The translations under genes were made by a program, and so were the position numbers. From positions 936,149 to 1,000,148 of the forward strand of contig NZ_FUFN01000010.1 in the NCBI RefSeq assembly GCF_900162615.1: DNA of 64,000 bases, given 5' to 3'. Numbering within the stretch: the stretch's first letter is position 1; each line of letters begins with the position of its first letter. Below, in pieces: positions 43,508 through 51,884 of the stretch. The notes below the pieces were generated by a model, which saw only the letters and a program-made list of their open reading frames with translations, was not told the origin of the DNA and ran no database searches. Source of the stretch: Virgibacillus proomii (GTDB taxonomy: Bacteria; Bacillota; Bacilli; Bacillales; Amphibacillaceae).

Positions 43508-45166
43508 ATGAAAACAAATCAAATGATCAAAGCACCAACAGGTACAAACTTAACCTGTAAAGGCTGGCAACAAGAAGCTGCCATGAGAATGCTGATGAAT
43601 AATTTAGATCCGCAAGTTGCAGAAAATCCAAATGAATTAGTTGTGTATGGAGGAATTGGCAAAGCTGCAAGGAATTGGGAATCTTTTCATAAAATAATAG
43701 AGACATTAAAAAATTTAGAAAATGATGAGACGCTAATTGTACAATCAGGTAAGCCAGTAGCTGTTTTTAAAACACATGAACATGCGCCTCGTGTATTAAT
43801 CGCAAATTCGAATATTGTTCCGGCATGGGCGAAGTGGGATCACTTTTACAAACTGGAAAGTGAAGGCTTAATGATGTATGGGCAGATGACAGCTGGAAGC
43901 TGGATATATATTGGCGCTCAAGGTATTTTGCAAGGAACCTACTTAAGTTTTGTAGAGGCAGGTAGGAAAGCATACGGCACTACGGATTTAGCTGGCCGGT
44001 TAATTTTAACTGGCGGAATGGGTGGCATGAGTGGAGCACAGCCGTTAGCAGGAAAAATGGCTGGCGCAGTAACGCTTGTAGTTGAGGTAGAACAAAAGCG
44101 AATTGAGCGAAAAATAACAGAAGGATATTGTGATTATTTAGCTACAGATTTGGATGAGGCATTGCAATTGGCTAGAGAATTTCAACATAAAAAAGAAGCA
44201 GTATCGATTGGGCTTGTTGGTAATTGTGCAGATATTTATCCAGCTATTTATCAAAAAGGGATAATTCCTGCTATCGTAACAGATCAGACAAGTGCTCATG
44301 ACCCGTTAAATGGTTACGTTCCCAATGGAATGAGCTTTGAAGAGGCTCTTATATTGAGAAAAACAGACCCAAAAACTTATGAGGAAAAAGCGAAAGCGGC
44401 TATGGCTATTCATGTTCAAGCCATGCTCGATTTTCAAGCAGCTGGGGCGGAAGTTTTTGATTATGGTAACAATATTCGGGCTTATGCGAAAGAAATGGGC
44501 GTAGACAATGCCTTTGATTTTCCTGGCTTTGTACCAGCCTATATACGTCCATTATTTTGTGAAGGAAAGGGACCTTTCCGATGGGTAGCACTTTCTGGAG
44601 ACCCGGAGGACATTTACCAAACAGACCGTTTAGTAACAGAGATGTTTGCAGCAGATGAATCTTTAGTTAATTGGATTGATATGGCGCAAAAAATGATCAA
44701 GTGGCAAGGACTCCCTGCGCGTATTTGCTGGTTAGGCTATGGTGACCGTCACCGTTTTGCGTTGGCAGTAAATAAACTTGTTGCTTCTGGAGTTATTAAG
44801 GCTCCAATTGTTTTCGGTCGAGATCATCTTGATTCAGGCTCTGTCGCTTCTCCAAATCGAGAAACGGAAGGGATGAAGGACGGCAGTGATGCTGTTTCGG
44901 ATTGGCCGATATTAAATGCACTTGTCAATACAGCAGGAGGAGCAAGTTGGGTAAGTGTTCACCACGGAGGCGGTGTAGGAATGGGATATTCCCAGCATGC
45001 CGGACAAGTGGTTGTTGCTGATGGAACGAATGAAGCAGCAGAAAAAATAAATCGAGTTTTGATTACTGACCCTGGTATGGGAGTTGCACGTCATGTCGAT
45101 GCCGGGTACGAAATTGCCGTAGAAACAGCAAAAAAGAAGGGGATTCATATTCCCATGATGGAATAG
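43508..45166 (+). CDS. hutU: Urocanate hydratase
   Basis: 552 residues, full length. NAD+-dependent enzyme converting urocanate to imidazolonepropionate. VVYGGIGKAARNW, LILTGGMGGMSGAQPLA, GLVGNCADIYPA, and the C-terminal HHGGGVGMGYSQHAGQVVVADG are diagnostic. GAGGGGAG precedes ATG 43508. It heads the hut genes here, whereas in B. subtilis hutU follows hutP and hutH. The R array lies directly upstream. Confidence 0.97.
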   Translation: MKTNQMIKAPTGTNLTCKGWQQEAAMRMLMNNLDPQVAENPNELVVYGGIGKAARNWESFHKIIETLKNLENDETLIVQSGKPVAVFKTHEHAPRVLIANSNIVPAWAKWDHFYKLESEGLMMYGQMTAGSWIYIGAQGILQGTYLSFVEAGRKAYGTTDLAGRLILTGGMGGMSGAQPLAGKMAGAVTLVVEVEQKRIERKITEGYCDYLATDLDEALQLAREFQHKKEAVSIGLVGNCADIYPAIYQKGIIPAIVTDQTSAHDPLNGYVPNGMSFEEALILRKTDPKTYEEKAKAAMAIHVQAMLDFQAAGAEVFDYGNNIRAYAKEMGVDNAFDFPGFVPAYIRPLFCEGKGPFRWVALSGDPEDIYQTDRLVTEMFAADESLVNWIDMAQKMIKWQGLPARICWLGYGDRHRFALAVNKLVASGVIKAPIVFGRDHLDSGSVASPNRETEGMKDGSDAVSDWPILNALVNTAGGASWVSVHHGGGVGMGYSQHAGQVVVADGTNEAAEKINRVLITDPGMGVARHVDAGYEIAVETAKKKGIHIPMME

Positions 45167-45338
45167 GATGTTAACTTGCTTGTTAATCATAGGCTTCTAT
45201 AGTTCTGTTACATGAAATGTCCATTTGTGCAAGAATAAGGATGCATAAAAAAGATGAGGTTAAAGTTCAACACGGTATGCAGAAGGACGCCATTTGCTTT
45301 AGATAGTACATCATAATTAGAAATAAGGTGGTTTTATT

Positions 45339-46295
45339 ATGTATACTCCAGCGAAAAAGCAATTATGGTCAGGGAGGATAGATCATGAAACGAACCCAGC
45401 TAATTTTCGATTTCATCAAGTTGTCCAACTAAAAAATATGGATGAATGGAAGGAATACAATGAGCTACAAAGGGAATTTTCTCTTATTGGTTTTGCTTCG
45501 GATGAGGGGGTTAGACGAAATAAGGGACGGCAAGGTGCAGCAAAAGCTCCAGATAAAATTCGCTCGATGTTAGCTAACTTACCTTACCACATGAATAATT
45601 TGGGATTCATAGATATTGGTAATGTAAATTGCATAAATCGGGATTTAGAAGCAGCACAAGTAGAACTCGGAAACTATATTGCCCAATTACTAAAAAAACA
45701 TTGCGCTCCTGTCATTGTTGGAGGAGGTCATGAAACTTTATTTGGTCATTATTTAGGTGTACGTGAGTATATAAAGGAAGATGCTAAGTTAGGTATTATT
45801 AATATCGATGCTCATTTTGATTTGCGAGATGATGATCCTCCTTCTTCTGGTACGATGTTTAGACAAATTTTGGAACATGATAAGCAGGCAGGTTACTTAT
45901 GTATAGGTATTCAGCCATGGGGAAATACAGCTGCACTTTTTCAAGACGCAGCCCAATATGGTTGTACGTATATTCTCGCTGAAAATGTAACAATGGATGA
46001 CAAAACGTATCAAGTTATTGATTCATTTGCCAAGCAATATGATTATATGATGTTAACGATATGTATGGATGTGCTCGCCTCTTCTTCAGCACCAGGTGTT
46101 AGTGCTCCAAGCCCATTTGGATTGGAACCAAAAACAGTTCGTGATTTAATCCGTTTTATAACAGCCAAGCAGAATTTACTTAGCTTTGATATTTCTGAGG
46201 TAAACCCTGAATTTGACGAAAATGATAAGACAGTTAGGCTGGCCGCTTATTTAATTGCTGAAGTGATGCAGGGAATTAGTAAGCAATGGCTATGA
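45339..46295 (+). CDS. hutG: Formimidoylglutamase
   Basis: 318 residues, arginase/agmatinase fold. Manganese-site motifs GGGHETLFGH, NIDAHFDLR and CMDVLASSSAPGVSAPSPFG are present. It hydrolyses N-formimino-glutamate to glutamate and formamide, the last Hut step, feeding the glutamate dehydrogenase node. AAGGTGG precedes ATG 45339. Gap of 172 bases after hutU, then 30 bases to the hutI start; the three are probably one operon. Confidence 0.94.
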   Translation: MYTPAKKQLWSGRIDHETNPANFRFHQVVQLKNMDEWKEYNELQREFSLIGFASDEGVRRNKGRQGAAKAPDKIRSMLANLPYHMNNLGFIDIGNVNCINRDLEAAQVELGNYIAQLLKKHCAPVIVGGGHETLFGHYLGVREYIKEDAKLGIINIDAHFDLRDDDPPSSGTMFRQILEHDKQAGYLCIGIQPWGNTAALFQDAAQYGCTYILAENVTMDDKTYQVIDSFAKQYDYMMLTICMDVLASSSAPGVSAPSPFGLEPKTVRDLIRFITAKQNLLSFDISEVNPEFDENDKTVRLAAYLIAEVMQGISKQWL

Positions 46296-46325
46296 TTCAT
46301 GCTAAAAATAAAGGAGCGTAAAAAC

Positions 46326-47624
46326 ATGACGAATATATTATTTATCAAACATGCAGCCCAGTTAATTACGATGCGTGGACATACAAAAAGACCGGCAAAA
46401 GGATCAGCTATGCGAGAGTTAAGTATTATGGAGGATGGTAGCATACTTTCGCATGATGGAAAAATAGTGGCTGTTGGAAAAACTGCAGAAATACAAAAAA
46501 ACTATCCTGAACTGATTGAAAATGCAACCGAGATTGATGCAACTAATAAAATAGTAACACCTGGTTTAATTGATCCTCATACACATTTAGTACATGCAGG
46601 GACAAGAGAGAATGAATATGCCATGCGCTTAAATGGAAAAACGTATATGGATATTATGAATGCTGGAGGCGGCATTCATGCGACAACAAGAGCGACCCAA
46701 ATGGCAGGATTTGCACAACTATATGAAGAATCAAGGCAAAGGCTGGATACATTTTTATTGCATGGGGTAACTACAATCGAAGCGAAAAGTGGTTATGGAC
46801 TGACGACTGAGCATGAAATAAAACAATTAGAAGTAGCAAAAAAATTACATGAAGATCATGCAGTAGACATCGTGTCGACGTTTATGGGAGCACATGCAAT
46901 CCCTGTATCGGACAAAGATGACCCTGAAGTTTTTATCGATAAGGTAATTCATGAAATGCTTCCTGAAGTAGCCAAGCGAAAACTTGCTAAATTTAACGAT
47001 GTTTTTTGTGAACGAGGGGTCTTTACACCAGAGCAATCCAAACGTATTTTGGAAGCAGGCAAAAAACATGGACTGCTTCCTAAAATTCATGCTGATGAAA
47101 TTGAGTCATATGGTGGGGCTGAAATTGCAGCTGAGGTTAATGCTATTTCTGCAGATCATCTGTTAAAGGCATCAGAGAAAGGAATCAAACAGATGGCAGA
47201 TAAAGAGGTGATTGGTGTTTTACTTCCGGGAACTGCATTTTTCCTTATGGCTGAATATGCTCAAGCACGGAAAATGATCGATAATGGTGTTGCTGTTGCA
47301 TTGTCAACCGATGCAAATCCAGGTTCGTCCCCGACGCTGTCATTACCATTTATTATGAATTTAGGCTGTTTAAACATGGGAATGACACCGGAAGAAGTCT
47401 TAATAGCTACAACGATAAATGCTGCGCATGCCATTGATTGCGCTCAAGAAGTTGGTAGTCTGGAAGTCGGGAAAAAAGCAGATATTACCATATTTAATGT
47501 TCCTAACTATTTAATTTTATCCTATCAATATGGTATGAATCATGTAGATACAGTGATTAAAAATGGTTGTGTAGTTGTAAAAAATAGACAACTAGTAGAG
47601 GAACAAAGCAAAAGTAAAGTCTAA
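46326..47624 (+). CDS. hutI: Imidazolonepropionase
   Basis: 432 residues from ATG 46326 behind AAAGGAG; the longer frame from 46299 has no site. Amidohydrolase-superfamily barrel: LIDPHTHLVHAGTRENEYAMRL with the metal His-x-His, HADEIESYGGAEIAAE, and LSTDANPGSSPTLSLPF. Converts imidazolonepropionate to formiminoglutamate. About 229 bases of AT-rich spacer separate it from hutP. Confidence 0.95.
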   Translation: MTNILFIKHAAQLITMRGHTKRPAKGSAMRELSIMEDGSILSHDGKIVAVGKTAEIQKNYPELIENATEIDATNKIVTPGLIDPHTHLVHAGTRENEYAMRLNGKTYMDIMNAGGGIHATTRATQMAGFAQLYEESRQRLDTFLLHGVTTIEAKSGYGLTTEHEIKQLEVAKKLHEDHAVDIVSTFMGAHAIPVSDKDDPEVFIDKVIHEMLPEVAKRKLAKFNDVFCERGVFTPEQSKRILEAGKKHGLLPKIHADEIESYGGAEIAAEVNAISADHLLKASEKGIKQMADKEVIGVLLPGTAFFLMAEYAQARKMIDNGVAVALSTDANPGSSPTLSLPFIMNLGCLNMGMTPEEVLIATTINAAHAIDCAQEVGSLEVGKKADITIFNVPNYLILSYQYGMNHVDTVIKNGCVVVKNRQLVEEQSKSKV

Positions 47625-47853
47625 AATAGATTGATGAAATAGAAAAGAGTTCGCAATGCTTCAAAAAACAAATATAAATTACGTATGATCGGGTATTGTT
47701 TTACTAAGAATAATGAAATTAGTCAAGCTGTATATATATGGTGTGATTGTATCCTGTAGTTCATTTGTAGATTGACGAAGATGCTTTCATATACGTATAC
47801 TACAATTAGTTATTAGTTTATTAGAAAATGAATGCGGAGTAGGGGCTGAAACA

Positions 47854-48288
47854 ATGACAAAAAGGCGGATAGGTAAGATCGCTATGTTATTTGCTATGCT
47901 TAACGAACAGGAGCGTGTAGCTTTCCCTAAACTATTTCAAGAGGTACAAATATGTGAGGGAAAGGTTGGGTCAATGGATATGCAAAAGGTTATTTCAGCT
48001 GTAGAAACTGCTGTAAAGCGCAGTGGGTTGATTAACGAAGAGATTTATCGAGAAACTCATGCACTTTATCACGCCATTTTGGAAGCGCTTGAAGGCGTGA
48101 TGAGAGGACAGTGGGCAATTGGTGACATGATGCGTACAGTAGGGCTTCGCTTTGCTGTCATACGTGGAAACCCTTATTCTAATGAAGCAGAAGGTGAATG
48201 GTTAGCGGTTGCATTTTATGGAACAATTGGAGCTCCGATAAAGGGACTGGAACATGAAGCTATAGGTTTAGGCGTCAATCATATTTAA
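47854..48288 (+). CDS. hutP: HutP, histidine-responsive RNA-binding antiterminator
   Basis: 144 residues. His69, His73 (ETHALYHA) and His134 (GLEHEAIGLG) correspond with a constant offset to His73, His77 and His138, the Mg/L-histidine ligands of B. subtilis HutP. With L-His and Mg2+ HutP binds UAG triplets and lets transcription pass a terminator. Here the terminator lies between hutP and hutH (48315-48361), as in B. subtilis, but hutU, hutG and hutI lie upstream of hutP, outside its reach from this site. Confidence 0.93.
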   Translation: MTKRRIGKIAMLFAMLNEQERVAFPKLFQEVQICEGKVGSMDMQKVISAVETAVKRSGLINEEIYRETHALYHAILEALEGVMRGQWAIGDMMRTVGLRFAVIRGNPYSNEAEGEWLAVAFYGTIGAPIKGLEHEAIGLGVNHI

Positions 48289-48300
48289 AACATTACCTAT

Positions 48301-48361
48301 CGATATTAGTCAATAGGAGGTGATGATGGCTATTTTGCATGCCATTATTGCCTCCTTTTTA
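48301..48361 (+). terminator. HutP-controlled attenuator before hutH
   Basis: A perfect 16-bp stem allowing G-U: AGGAGGTGATGATGGC (48315-48330) with GCCATTATTGCCTCCT (48341-48356), followed by TTTTT. Immediately upstream two UAG triplets spaced by four bases, TAG-TCAA-TAG (48307-48316), fit the HutP recognition spacing; the second overlaps the stem base. Position 13 bases after the hutP stop equals that in B. subtilis. Confidence 0.85.
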
Positions 48362-48406
48362 TATGTTCAGGTAACAATATTAGTTTTTATATGCCGGTTA
48401 TTTTTT

Positions 48407-48670
48407 ACACTATGGAAAGTATAAAACTTTTAGGATTTATCCCGCATGTAAGGTGCCGTAAGTTTCCCACTTCAAGTCCTGAGTTCGTGCAAAGGGTCAA
48501 AGTGGGAGAAAACGGCACCTAAATGCCCGATTGGTTCAAGGGCCTTTAGGTCATACCTTTAAGGTACTAACATTCCGTGTAAAAAGCATTCCACGGAATG
48601 AAGTTTCACTTTATCGTATAAGAAAAACTACAGCTTTCGCTAAAGACTGGCGACAAGCCAAGTTTTTCTA
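48407..48670 (+). repeat. E element carrying one R insert, between attenuator and hutH
   Basis: E left arm 48407-48440 (ACTATGGAAAGTATAAAACT..), R 48441-48614 (174 bp, long form), E right arm 48615-48670 ending ACTGGCGACAAGCCAAGTTTTT. The E hairpin has lost one T of the stem. It places a second terminator-like hairpin and the R hairpins in the hutH leader. Confidence 0.88.
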
Positions 48671-48702
48671 AACGATAAATTACAATGGTAAGGGGGAGAC
48701 TT

Positions 48703-50184
48703 ATGGTTGAATTAACAGGAGCTTCTTTAACGATGCAACAAATTGCTAGAGTTTGTCTAAAAAAAGAAGGGCTAACTATTTCTCAACAAAGTATGAATCG
48801 TGTCAGAAAGAGCAGAGCCGCTGTAGAAGGAATTGTTTCAGATAAACAAACCATCTATGGAATAAATACAGGTTTTGGCAAGTTTAGTGATGTTATCATC
48901 AATAATGAAAATGTCGCAGAACTTCAGCTTCATCTTATTCGTTCACACGCATGTGGTGTAGGAGAGCCATTTTCGGAGTTGATCTCAAGAGCAATGCTGC
49001 TGTTACGGCTGAATACCCTTATTAAAGGGTATTCAGGTGTTCGTCCAGAACTTATAGAACTGTTATTGGAATTGATTAATAAACAGGTTCATCCTGTTAT
49101 CCCTCAGCAAGGATCTTTAGGAGCATCAGGTGATTTAGCTCCATTAGCTCATTTAGCATTAGTAATGGTAGGGGAAGGAAAGGTGTTCGGGCCATCAGGG
49201 GAACATATAGATACAGAAAAAGTTTTCAACGAAAAGGGGATAAAGTCAATTGAATTACAAGCTAAGGAAGGGCTCGCTTTAATAAACGGAACACAGGCTA
49301 TGGGTGCTGTAGGGGTTATCGGTTATTTAGAAGCAGAAAGGCTTGCCTATGACAGTGAATGGATTGCATCAATGACGATGGAGGGGCTTGAAGGAATTAT
49401 TGATGCACTTCATCCTGCAGTTCATGAAGCAAGAGGATACCCACAGCAAATGGCTGTAGCAAAACGGATGATAGAATGGTTAGAAGGGAGTCAATTGGTT
49501 ACACGTCAAGGAGAAAAACGGGTACAAGACGCATATGCGCTACGCTGTATCCCACAAGTACACGGAGCTATCTGGCAAGTGCTCGATTATGTTAAAGAAA
49601 AGTTAGAGATAGAGGCTAATGCAGCAACAGATAACCCGTTAATCTTGCAAGACGGAGATTTGATTATATCTAGTGGTAATTTTCATGGAGAGCCAATTGC
49701 TTTTGCAATGGATTTTTTGAAAATTGGAATGGCAGAACTTGCAAATATTTCGGAACGTAGAGTGGAAAGACTAGTAAATCCACAATTAAATGATTTACCC
49801 CCATTCTTAAGTCCGGAACCAGGGTTACAATCTGGTGCTATGATTATGCAATATGCAGCGGCATCCCTTGTATCAGAAAATAAGACACTCGCCCACCCCG
49901 CAAGTGTTGATTCTATACCTTCTTCCGGAAATCAGGAAGACCATGTAAGTATGGGTACCGTTGGTGCAAGACATGCACATTTGATTATCCAAAATACAAG
50001 GTATGTTCTAGCTATCGAATGTATATGTGCCCTACAGGCTGTGGAATATAGAGGGATAGATAAAATGTCACCAATGCTAAAAAAGAAATGGATGGAGTTC
50101 CGTGAAATCGTACCAAGTATTACAACAGATAGAGTCTTCTCAAAAGATATTCAACAAGTCTCAACGTATTTAAGTAACTATTAA
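48703..50184 (+). CDS. hutH: Histidine ammonia-lyase
   Basis: 493 residues from ATG 48703 behind AAGGGGGAG. The self-forming MIO cofactor triad Ala-Ser-Gly is in QQGSLGASGDLAPLAH (about 140). YGINTGFG near the N-terminus and NGTQAMGAVGV, SSGNFHGEP, and SIPSSGNQEDHVSMG are all typical. Deaminates histidine to urocanate, the first Hut step. It is placed last in the gene order, downstream of hutP and its attenuator, so it may be the only hut gene under direct HutP control. Confidence 0.96.
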   Translation: MVELTGASLTMQQIARVCLKKEGLTISQQSMNRVRKSRAAVEGIVSDKQTIYGINTGFGKFSDVIINNENVAELQLHLIRSHACGVGEPFSELISRAMLLLRLNTLIKGYSGVRPELIELLLELINKQVHPVIPQQGSLGASGDLAPLAHLALVMVGEGKVFGPSGEHIDTEKVFNEKGIKSIELQAKEGLALINGTQAMGAVGVIGYLEAERLAYDSEWIASMTMEGLEGIIDALHPAVHEARGYPQQMAVAKRMIEWLEGSQLVTRQGEKRVQDAYALRCIPQVHGAIWQVLDYVKEKLEIEANAATDNPLILQDGDLIISSGNFHGEPIAFAMDFLKIGMAELANISERRVERLVNPQLNDLPPFLSPEPGLQSGAMIMQYAAASLVSENKTLAHPASVDSIPSSGNQEDHVSMGTVGARHAHLIIQNTRYVLAIECICALQAVEYRGIDKMSPMLKKKWMEFREIVPSITTDRVFSKDIQQVSTYLSNY

Positions 50185-50406
50185 ATGCCCATTTAAATTT
50201 ATTCGGTTGATCAATAAAAACGAATTAATCCATATGAAAACGTATTTCAAAAAGATCTATATTTCACTTGATGAAACTTGACAATTACAAAAGTAATTAT
50301 TAGAATTGTCAGTAATTATACTAGGGGTTTAATATGTAAAACTGGTAAATTTAAATCGATAATCATATTATTGAAAACGCTCGCTATATAAGGCGCTTCG
50401 TTTCTT

Positions 50407-50500
50407 ACACTATAAGAAAGTATAAAACTTAAGGCTTTTATAGTATAAGAGAAACGAAGCTTTCGCCATAAAGACTTGGCGACAAGCCTAGTTTTTCTAA
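50407..50500 (+). repeat. E element without R
   Basis: ACTATAAGAAAGTATAAAACT.., GGCTTTTATAGTATAAGAG, AAGACTTGGCGACAAGCC, TAGTTTTTCTAA. Empty form lacking any R insert. It lies in the 690-base spacer after hutH, which otherwise has no gene. Confidence 0.82.
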
Positions 50501-50684
50501 TCCCCAGTATAAGTTGATAGTAAGGGTCAGACCATAATACTAGTCGAAGGAGAACTTACTGACAGCAATGTTGGCAACATCTTTTTTTAGAGGAGGATGG
50601 GAAATCTCAATTCATTAACCTTATTGTCTTTGTGAAAACAGAATAGTTAAGAGTTGAGAAGGAGAGAAGTTTCTATTTATTTAT

Positions 50685-50844
50685 CCCGCATGTAAGGTGC
50701 CGTAAGTTTCTCCCAATAAGAGTTAAAGGAACATGGAGAAGTGTGAGAAAACGGTACCTAAATGTCCGATCGGTTCAAGGGCCTTCAGGTCATACTTTTA
50801 AGGTACTAACATTCCGTGTTCCACGGACTGAAGTTTTACTTTAT
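50685..50844 (+). repeat. R element, variant
   Basis: CCCGCATGTAAGGTGCCGTAAG.., inner arms TTCTCCC..GAGAAGT (weakened), ACGGTACC, GGGCCTTCAGGTCATAC, terminal CATTCCGTG-TT-CCACGGA with a shortened loop, ending ACTTTAT. It stands 30 bases before the nitronate monooxygenase start, so it forms part of that gene's leader. Confidence 0.82.
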
Positions 50845-50873
50845 CTAACTTAATGTATAAAGGAGCATTGTAA

Positions 50874-51857
50874 ATGTCAAATGAAGCTGTGCAAAAAATG
50901 AAAGAAACGATGCGTTTACCTGTAATTATGGCACCAATGTTTTTAATTTCTAATCCAAAAATGGTTACAGCAGCCTGTTCCTCTGGAATCATTGGAACAT
51001 TCCCGGCATTAAATGCAAGAACAGGAGAAGTATTAGAAGAATGGATGGCACAAATCAATGCAGAGCTAGAGAAAATAAAAAGAGAAAATCCCAATAAGCA
51101 GCTTGCTCCATGGGGAATAAATTTTATTACTCATCGCTCTAACAAGCGCTATACGGAGGATTTAAAACTAATTGAAAAATATAAGCCGCCAATCGTCATT
51201 ACATCTTTAGGCGATCCTAGTCCTGTGGTAAAGATAGCCCATGAATATGGCGGCATCGTATTTTCTGATGTTATTGATATTAAATTTGCTAAAAAAGCAA
51301 TTGAAAAAGGAACAGACGGGTTAGTATTGGTGGCCAGTGGTGCTGGCGGACATGCAGGAATATTAAACCCGATTTCGTTTGTTCACGAAGTACGGTCTTT
51401 CTTTTCCGGACCACTTATTTTAGCTGGGGGTATGTCAAAAGGGGAGGATATTTTAGCAGCTGAAATCCTAGGGACGGATTTTGTTTATATGGGTACGAGA
51501 TTTATCCCGTCCATGGAGAGTTCAGCCTCAAAAGAGTATAAACAGACGATTATTGATTCTTCTATTAAAGATATTATTTATACAGATGCTTTTAGCGGAA
51601 TACATGCAAATTATTTAATTCCCAGTATTGTAAAAGCCGGGTTAGACCCAACAAACTTAGAGAAAAAGCAAGAAATTGATTTTAATAAATTAAATACAGA
51701 AGTGAAGGCTTGGAAGGATATTTGGGGAGCGGGACAAGGAATTGGACCTATTACTCATGTGCAATCAATAGAGGAGATCGTTGCTGAACTAGAGGAAGCG
51801 TATCAGCGTGCTCAGATGAAAATAGTAAAACAACAGCATGCTTTTTCAAATAATTAA
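50874..51857 (+). CDS. Nitronate monooxygenase (2-nitropropane dioxygenase family)
   Basis: 327 residues, FMN-binding TIM barrel: LPVIMAPMFLISNPKMV, VASGAGGHAGILNP (with the catalytic His region), LAGGMSKGEDILAAEILGTDFVYMGTRF. AAAGGAG precedes ATG 50874. The family oxidises alkyl nitronates, but many members next to fatty-acid genes have unknown substrates. Cotranscription with the downstream acyl-CoA ligase (27-base gap) suggests a metabolic link to acid activation. Confidence 0.88.
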   Translation: MSNEAVQKMKETMRLPVIMAPMFLISNPKMVTAACSSGIIGTFPALNARTGEVLEEWMAQINAELEKIKRENPNKQLAPWGINFITHRSNKRYTEDLKLIEKYKPPIVITSLGDPSPVVKIAHEYGGIVFSDVIDIKFAKKAIEKGTDGLVLVASGAGGHAGILNPISFVHEVRSFFSGPLILAGGMSKGEDILAAEILGTDFVYMGTRFIPSMESSASKEYKQTIIDSSIKDIIYTDAFSGIHANYLIPSIVKAGLDPTNLEKKQEIDFNKLNTEVKAWKDIWGAGQGIGPITHVQSIEEIVAELEEAYQRAQMKIVKQQHAFSNN

Positions 51858-51884
51858 TATTGAACAAACAAAGGGGCAGATGGT

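Noticed and set aside
50560..50600. Terminator-like ATGTTGGCAACATCTTTTTTT after hutH
   Set aside because: The palindrome leaves almost no loop, so a stable hairpin terminator is doubtful.
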